Under the pieces are notes generated by a model, which was not told the origin of the DNA, made no database searches, and saw nothing but the letters and a program-made list of their open reading frames with translations. The position numbers and the translations under genes were made by a program. This document shows, piece after piece, positions 60,973 to 64,000 of a DNA stretch of 64,000 nucleotides. Position 1 is the stretch's first letter, and each line of letters starts with the position of its first letter. Source of the DNA: Candidatus Hebobacterum abditum (GTDB taxonomy: Bacteria > Armatimonadota > Hebobacteria > Hebobacterales > Hebobacteraceae); contig JALGXW010000018.1 in NCBI GenBank assembly GCA_029821875.1, positions 1 to 64,000 of the forward strand, written 5' to 3'.

Positions 60973-61274
60973 TTGCATTCATGACATCTGAGCCCGAGCC
61001 CCAGGTGGAGATCAGCATCCCGCATCGGCTTCGGCCCCTGGCCGGAGAGGAGCGCGTGGTGCGTGTCTCGGCGCGCTCCGTCGGCGAGGCGCTGGAGGCG
61101 CTGGTGGAACGCCATCCCGCGCTCCGCTCGCGGCTGCGGGATGGGGATGGGAAGCTGCGCCCCTCGGTGCTGTTCTTCCTCAACTCCGAGGACATCCGGG
61201 CAAAGGACGGCGAGGAGACACCGGTGAGCGATGGCGACACGCTGGGCATCGTGCCGGTGGCCGATGGAGGGTGA
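60969..61274 (+). CDS. MoaD/ThiS-family ubiquitin-like sulfur carrier
   Basis: 101 residues from GTG 60969, overlapping the upstream stop by GTGA (or ATG 60981). Ubiquitin-like fold: VEISIPHRLRPLAG, SVGEALEALVERHP, LFFLNSEDIRAKDG, then a C-terminal Gly-Gly (VADGG) needed for AMP activation. Candidates are molybdopterin synthase small subunit or another thiocarboxylate donor. No E1-like, MoaE or sulfurtransferase gene is near. It may support a metal cofactor, perhaps in connection with the AcsB-like gene, but this is positional speculation. Confidence 0.85.
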   Translation: MIAFMTSEPEPQVEISIPHRLRPLAGEERVVRVSARSVGEALEALVERHPALRSRLRDGDGKLRPSVLFFLNSEDIRAKDGEETPVSDGDTLGIVPVADGG

Positions 61275-61290
61275 GAGCGCGCGGCCGCTA

Positions 61291-61320
61291 TGGACAAGTG
61301 CTGCTTAGGCATGCTACCAT
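61291..61320 (+). promoter_or_regulatory. Weak possible promoter of the Cys-rich miniprotein
   Basis: -35-like TGGACA (61291-61296), 18-nt spacer, TACCAT (61315-61320). Leader about 39 nt to ATG 61366. Confidence 0.35.
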
Positions 61321-61365
61321 AGTACAGCCAACATCTAGTGAGACCACTGCGAAGGAGTTCGACGG

Positions 61366-61509
61366 ATGTGTGAGTGCTGCAAGCCTGAGCCGAAGACGTG
61401 TGAGAAGGGAAAGGATCCGAAGACCTGCACGACCGAGCAGGTCAAGGATTGCCACGGCGACACCAAGAAGCACGAGTGCGAAGAGGCCTCCGCCGAGGCC
61501 TCGAAGTAG
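61366..61509 (+). CDS. 47-residue cysteine-rich acidic/basic miniprotein
   Basis: ATG 61366 has AAGGAG 9-10 nt upstream. Cys at positions 2, 4, 5, 12, 21, 29 and 38 are visible (MCECC..., KTC, DPKTC, DC, HEC), with many Lys/Glu and an Ala/Ser/Glu tail. A Cys-rich, metallothionein-like or cluster-binding peptide is plausible; no homology claimed. It has its own strong terminator at 61526-61560, so it is a monocistronic unit. It is too short to appear as a long ORF, but codon-level features and ribosome site support it. Confidence 0.65.
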   Translation: MCECCKPEPKTCEKGKDPKTCTTEQVKDCHGDTKKHECEEASAEASK

Positions 61510-61525
61510 CTGGGGGGTTGCCGTG

Positions 61526-61560
61526 AGCGGCGCGGCCTTTCGGCCGCGCCGCTTTCGTTT
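61526..61560 (+). terminator. Rho-independent terminator of the miniprotein gene
   Basis: 12-bp stem AGCGGCGCGGCC/GGCCGCGCCGCT with a TTTC loop (61526-61553), then TTCGTTT. Confidence 0.9.
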
Positions 61561-61644
61561 GGCCGGGCAGAGGGCGGCGGGGAAGGGGCCAGTGCCCGAG
61601 CCGAAGAAGTGCGACCGAAGCGGATGTAATGGAGGAGTAGGAAT

Positions 61645-62502
61645 ATGGCCTGGAAGTATGCCGTGTTCACCGTGATGTGCCCCGAGTGCGACCTGGAGGA
61701 AACGGGCGCGCTCGCCAAGTCGGCGGGCCTCGACGGGCTGGAATGGCGGGTGGCGAAGAAGGCGCCGGAGCCCATAAGAGAGGTGAGCTACTGGGGCGCC
61801 AACCGCTCGACGGTCGATGTGGATGACCCCGCGGCCGACCTGAAGCGGGCGAAGGAGATCGCCGACCGGCACGGCCTGGCGATGCCGATCCTGGGAACCT
61901 ATATGAAATGCGATGAGCTTGCCGTGGTAGAGGCCGTCATGCAGGCGGCCTCCGATGTGGGCTGCGGCAAGATGAGGGTCGGCCCGCCGGGCTACGATGG
62001 CTCCCGCCCCTATCACGAGCTGCTCGCGGAGGCCGCCCGCGACTTCGAGAAGGTGGCAGCGCTCGGCAAGAAGTACGGCGTGCAGGCCTGCGTCGAGATG
62101 CACATGGGGAACATCACGCCCTCGGCCGCCCTCGCCCATCGCCTGGTCTCGAACTTCGATCCGAAGGAGGTGGGCGTCATTTACGATCCCGGCAACACGG
62201 TGGTGGAGGGGTCGGAGAACTTCGATCTCGCGCTGGAGATCCTCGGCCCGTACCTGAGCCACGTCCATGCGAAGAACTGCCTGTGGGCGAAGACCGGTGA
62301 AGAGGGCGGGGTCGCCAAGTGGGAGTGGCGCATGGCCGCCGTCAAGGAGGGCCAGATCGACTGGCAGCAGATCGTCGCCTCCCTGAAGAAGGCGGGGTAT
62401 GAGGGCTGGCTCTCCTTCGAGGATTTCTCCGAGGGCGACACGAAGGCGAAGCTCGCCGAGGCGCTTGGGTATCTGAAGCAGCTCGAAGCGGAGTCGCGCT
62501 AG
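61645..62502 (+). CDS. Sugar phosphate isomerase/epimerase-like TIM barrel (paralogue 2)
   Basis: 285 residues, ATG 61645 after GGAGG. WKYAVFTVMCPECDLEE, LKRAKEIADRHGLAMP, ACVEMHMGNITPSA, VGVIYDPGNTVVEGSENFD, YLSHVHAKNCLW, WLSFEDFSEGDTK. The MHMGN and DPGN-H metal positions are conserved. Likely acts in sugar-acid or inositol metabolism; substrate not known. It precedes a sulfatase gene by 49 nt, so both may belong to one catabolic unit. Confidence 0.88.
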   Translation: MAWKYAVFTVMCPECDLEETGALAKSAGLDGLEWRVAKKAPEPIREVSYWGANRSTVDVDDPAADLKRAKEIADRHGLAMPILGTYMKCDELAVVEAVMQAASDVGCGKMRVGPPGYDGSRPYHELLAEAARDFEKVAALGKKYGVQACVEMHMGNITPSAALAHRLVSNFDPKEVGVIYDPGNTVVEGSENFDLALEILGPYLSHVHAKNCLWAKTGEEGGVAKWEWRMAAVKEGQIDWQQIVASLKKAGYEGWLSFEDFSEGDTKAKLAEALGYLKQLEAESR

Positions 62503-62551
62503 CGCGAGCATCGTCCCGCGGCACAACTAAGTAAGAGAGGCGAGGCCCGCC

Positions 62552-63862
62552 ATGGCCGGGCAGCAGAGCAGCCCGAACATCGTCCAGATCATCTGCCACG
62601 ACCTCGGGCGGCATCTCCGCTGCTACCGCCGACCCGATGTCGAGAGTCCCAACCTCGATCGGCTCGCCGCCGAGGGCATGCGGTTCGCCAACTGCTTCGG
62701 CGCCTCGACGCCGTGCAGCCCCGCCCGGGGCTGCTTCATGACAGGCCGCTACGCCCACTCGAACGACCAGATCGGGCTGGCGCACCGCGGGTTCCCACTG
62801 CCAGAGGAAGAGCGGACCATCGTCGACCATCTCAATGCGGCCGGGTACGTGACAGCCCACATCGGCCTGCAGCACGAGCGCCACGACCCGCTTGCCAACC
62901 GCTATCAGGTCAACGACCAGGAGAGGAACCGGTGCGAGGTCGTGGCGCAGAAGGCGGCGGAGTTCCTGCGGGGCCGGGCGCCGAAGCGCGGCGCGCCCCT
63001 CTACCTCAACGTCGGCTTCTTCGAGGTGCATCTGCCGTTCGACCGGCCGGAGTACAGGCCCGACGACCCCGCCTCCGTCGCGGTGCCCGAGTGGCTGCCC
63101 GACAACGCTGGCGTGCGAGAGGAGCTGGCGCGGTTCAACGGCGCGATACGGTTCATGGACGAGGCGGTCGGCGTGATCCTCGGCGCGGTCAGCGACACGG
63201 GGCTCGACGGGGAAACGATCGTGATGTTCACCACCGACCACGGGATGGCTTTCCCGCGGGCGAAGGGAACGCTCTACGACCCGGGGATCGGGGTCGCGCT
63301 CATCATGCGCCCGCCGCGCGGCCTGGGCACGGCGGGCCTGGTCGTGGATGACCTCGTCAGCCACATCGACATCGCCCCGACGTTGCTCGCCGCGGCCGGC
63401 GTGCCGATAGCCGACTCAATCCAGGGCCGCAGCTTCTGGGGACTGCTGGCCGGCGGCGACTACAAACCGCGGGAGTGCGTGTTCGCGGAGAAGAACTTCC
63501 ACGACTGCTACGACCCCATCCGCGGCGTGCGCACCAAACGCCACAAGTACATGCGCAACTTCGAGCCGCGGCCGAGGATCATTCTCTCCACCGATATCAG
63601 GAAGAGCCCGGCCTCCGACGAGCTCTGGACCTGGGCGGCCGAGCCGCGGGAGGAGGAGGAGCTGTACGACCTCCAGGCCGATCCGCTGGAGATGGAGAAC
63701 ATCGCGCAGGACCCGGCCGCGGCGAGCGTGAGAAACGAGCTTGCTGCGCGGCTGGAGGAGTGGATGGAGAGGACCGGAGACCCGATCCTGAGAGGGCCGA
63801 TTCCGGCCCGGCCCGAGGCCCAAGTCGATCCGCCCTATCCCGCCATCACACCGGAGGCATAG
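62552..63862 (+). CDS. Sulfatase (formylglycine-dependent), no signal peptide
   Basis: 436 residues. Arylsulfatase-type active-site motif CSPARG (Cys 55, to be converted to formylglycine), metal residues in QIICHDLGRHL, LYLNVGFFEVHLPF and FTTDHGMAFPRAKGTLYDPG, C-terminal EEELYDLQADPLEMENIA typical of heparan-type sulfatases. No signal peptide, so an intracellular sulfatase for sulfated sugars is likely. Start ATG 62552 with GAGAGGCGAGG upstream. 49 nt after the isomerase gene. Confidence 0.93.
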   Translation: MAGQQSSPNIVQIICHDLGRHLRCYRRPDVESPNLDRLAAEGMRFANCFGASTPCSPARGCFMTGRYAHSNDQIGLAHRGFPLPEEERTIVDHLNAAGYVTAHIGLQHERHDPLANRYQVNDQERNRCEVVAQKAAEFLRGRAPKRGAPLYLNVGFFEVHLPFDRPEYRPDDPASVAVPEWLPDNAGVREELARFNGAIRFMDEAVGVILGAVSDTGLDGETIVMFTTDHGMAFPRAKGTLYDPGIGVALIMRPPRGLGTAGLVVDDLVSHIDIAPTLLAAAGVPIADSIQGRSFWGLLAGGDYKPRECVFAEKNFHDCYDPIRGVRTKRHKYMRNFEPRPRIILSTDIRKSPASDELWTWAAEPREEEELYDLQADPLEMENIAQDPAAASVRNELAARLEEWMERTGDPILRGPIPARPEAQVDPPYPAITPEA

Positions 63863-63931
63863 GTTCGCCGCCCGCGGGCGAAGCGCGGTGCGCGCCGCGC
63901 CGTCGCTGGACGTCGGTCCCGCGCGGGCCGC

Positions 63932-64000
63932 TCAGTCGGCGATGTAGCCCAGGGCCTGGAGCTTCGCCAGCGTCGCGTCGGAGAGGTCGATGACGGTGAA
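63932..64000 (-). CDS. C-terminal 22 residues of a minus-strand protein, probably a sulfatase (runs off the window)
   Basis: Frame ending in ...DATLAKLQALGYIAD at 63932, open to 64000. A terminal LxALGYI is common in sulfatase C-termini, so a second sulfatase convergent on the first is suspected. Not enough sequence for a firm call. Confidence 0.45.
   Translation of the reverse strand, partial: FTVIDLSDATLAKLQALGYIAD

Noticed and set aside
56413-61274. A complete Wood-Ljungdahl cluster around the AcsB-like gene
   Set aside because: No cooS, acsC/D/E, fdh or corrinoid-protein gene can be found on either side.

Overview
The window is a GC-rich (roughly 65%) bacterial chromosome segment. The best taxonomic guess is Armatimonadota or a close relative, most likely from an environmental genome. 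The main reason is three prepilin-like proteins whose N-termini read [17 protein letters not shown] followed by [13 protein letters not shown], with a C-terminal H-X9-DG motif. DUF6785/6784 membrane proteins, DUF4832 and DUF4846 proteins and GH-A/GH42-like glycosidases fit the same group. This is a judgement from memory of protein styles, not a computed placement. I saw no rRNA, tRNA, CRISPR array or prophage module.

Layout. 1-4.3 kb (minus): a parvulin lipoprotein, MazG and pyruvate phosphate dikinase behind one promoter. 4.4-9.9 kb: duplicated small membrane proteins, a deacetylase-like protein, a cold-shock gene with a long leader and terminator, and secreted or membrane unknowns. 10.3-15 kb: an ECF sigma factor fused to a papain-like/BtrH-like domain, and a membrane-fused spermidine-synthase-like protein. 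15-25.6 kb: three prepilin paralogues, each with a strong promoter, long leader and similar terminator, plus two 6-TM paralogues, DUF4846 and an MshEN-like protein. 26-34 kb: a CDF-like transporter, an ECF sigma factor fused to an anti-sigma zinc finger, a GH42-like lipoprotein, a REP-associated transposase (RAYT) flanked by inverted REP palindromes, and an ECF sigma/anti-sigma operon. 34-39.7 kb: a TcmP/Gp37-Gp68 pair and small membrane or zinc-ribbon proteins. 39.8-54 kb: a carbohydrate block with DUF4832 and DUF6785 proteins, a beta-propeller glycosidase, a GH-A glycosidase, flavin-reductase-like twins, and a four-gene overlapping or tightly spaced run that reads as an oxidative uronate pathway (uronate dehydrogenase-like, aldolase/dehydratase of the DHDPS family, enolase-superfamily dehydratase, DUF6785 membrane protein). 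54-64 kb: QueE, GNAT, MoxR, a site-2 protease, an unexpected acetyl-CoA synthase (AcsB/CdhC)-like protein with an intact A-cluster motif, a MoaD-like protein, an 8-Cys miniprotein, two xylose-isomerase-like TIM-barrel proteins and a sulfatase.

Intergenic DNA is unusually structured. At least five families of short palindromic or composite repeats recur: REP-like CTTCGG hairpins linked to the RAYT; GGGCAGGAG hairpins; a roughly 200-250 bp composite with four copies; boilerplate repeats around CATCCTGAGC or CGCTCAGG; and a promoter-like element TTGACR-N17/18-GAGAGT found seven times, always on the strand of, and 21-110 bp before, a downstream gene, mostly membrane or secreted unknowns.

The most notable points are the sense-oriented promoter-like repeat, the RAYT/REP system and its fusion with that element, the orphan acetyl-CoA-synthase-like gene, the two sigma-factor fusions, and the duplicated DUF6785 3' end bracketing the DUF4832 gene.
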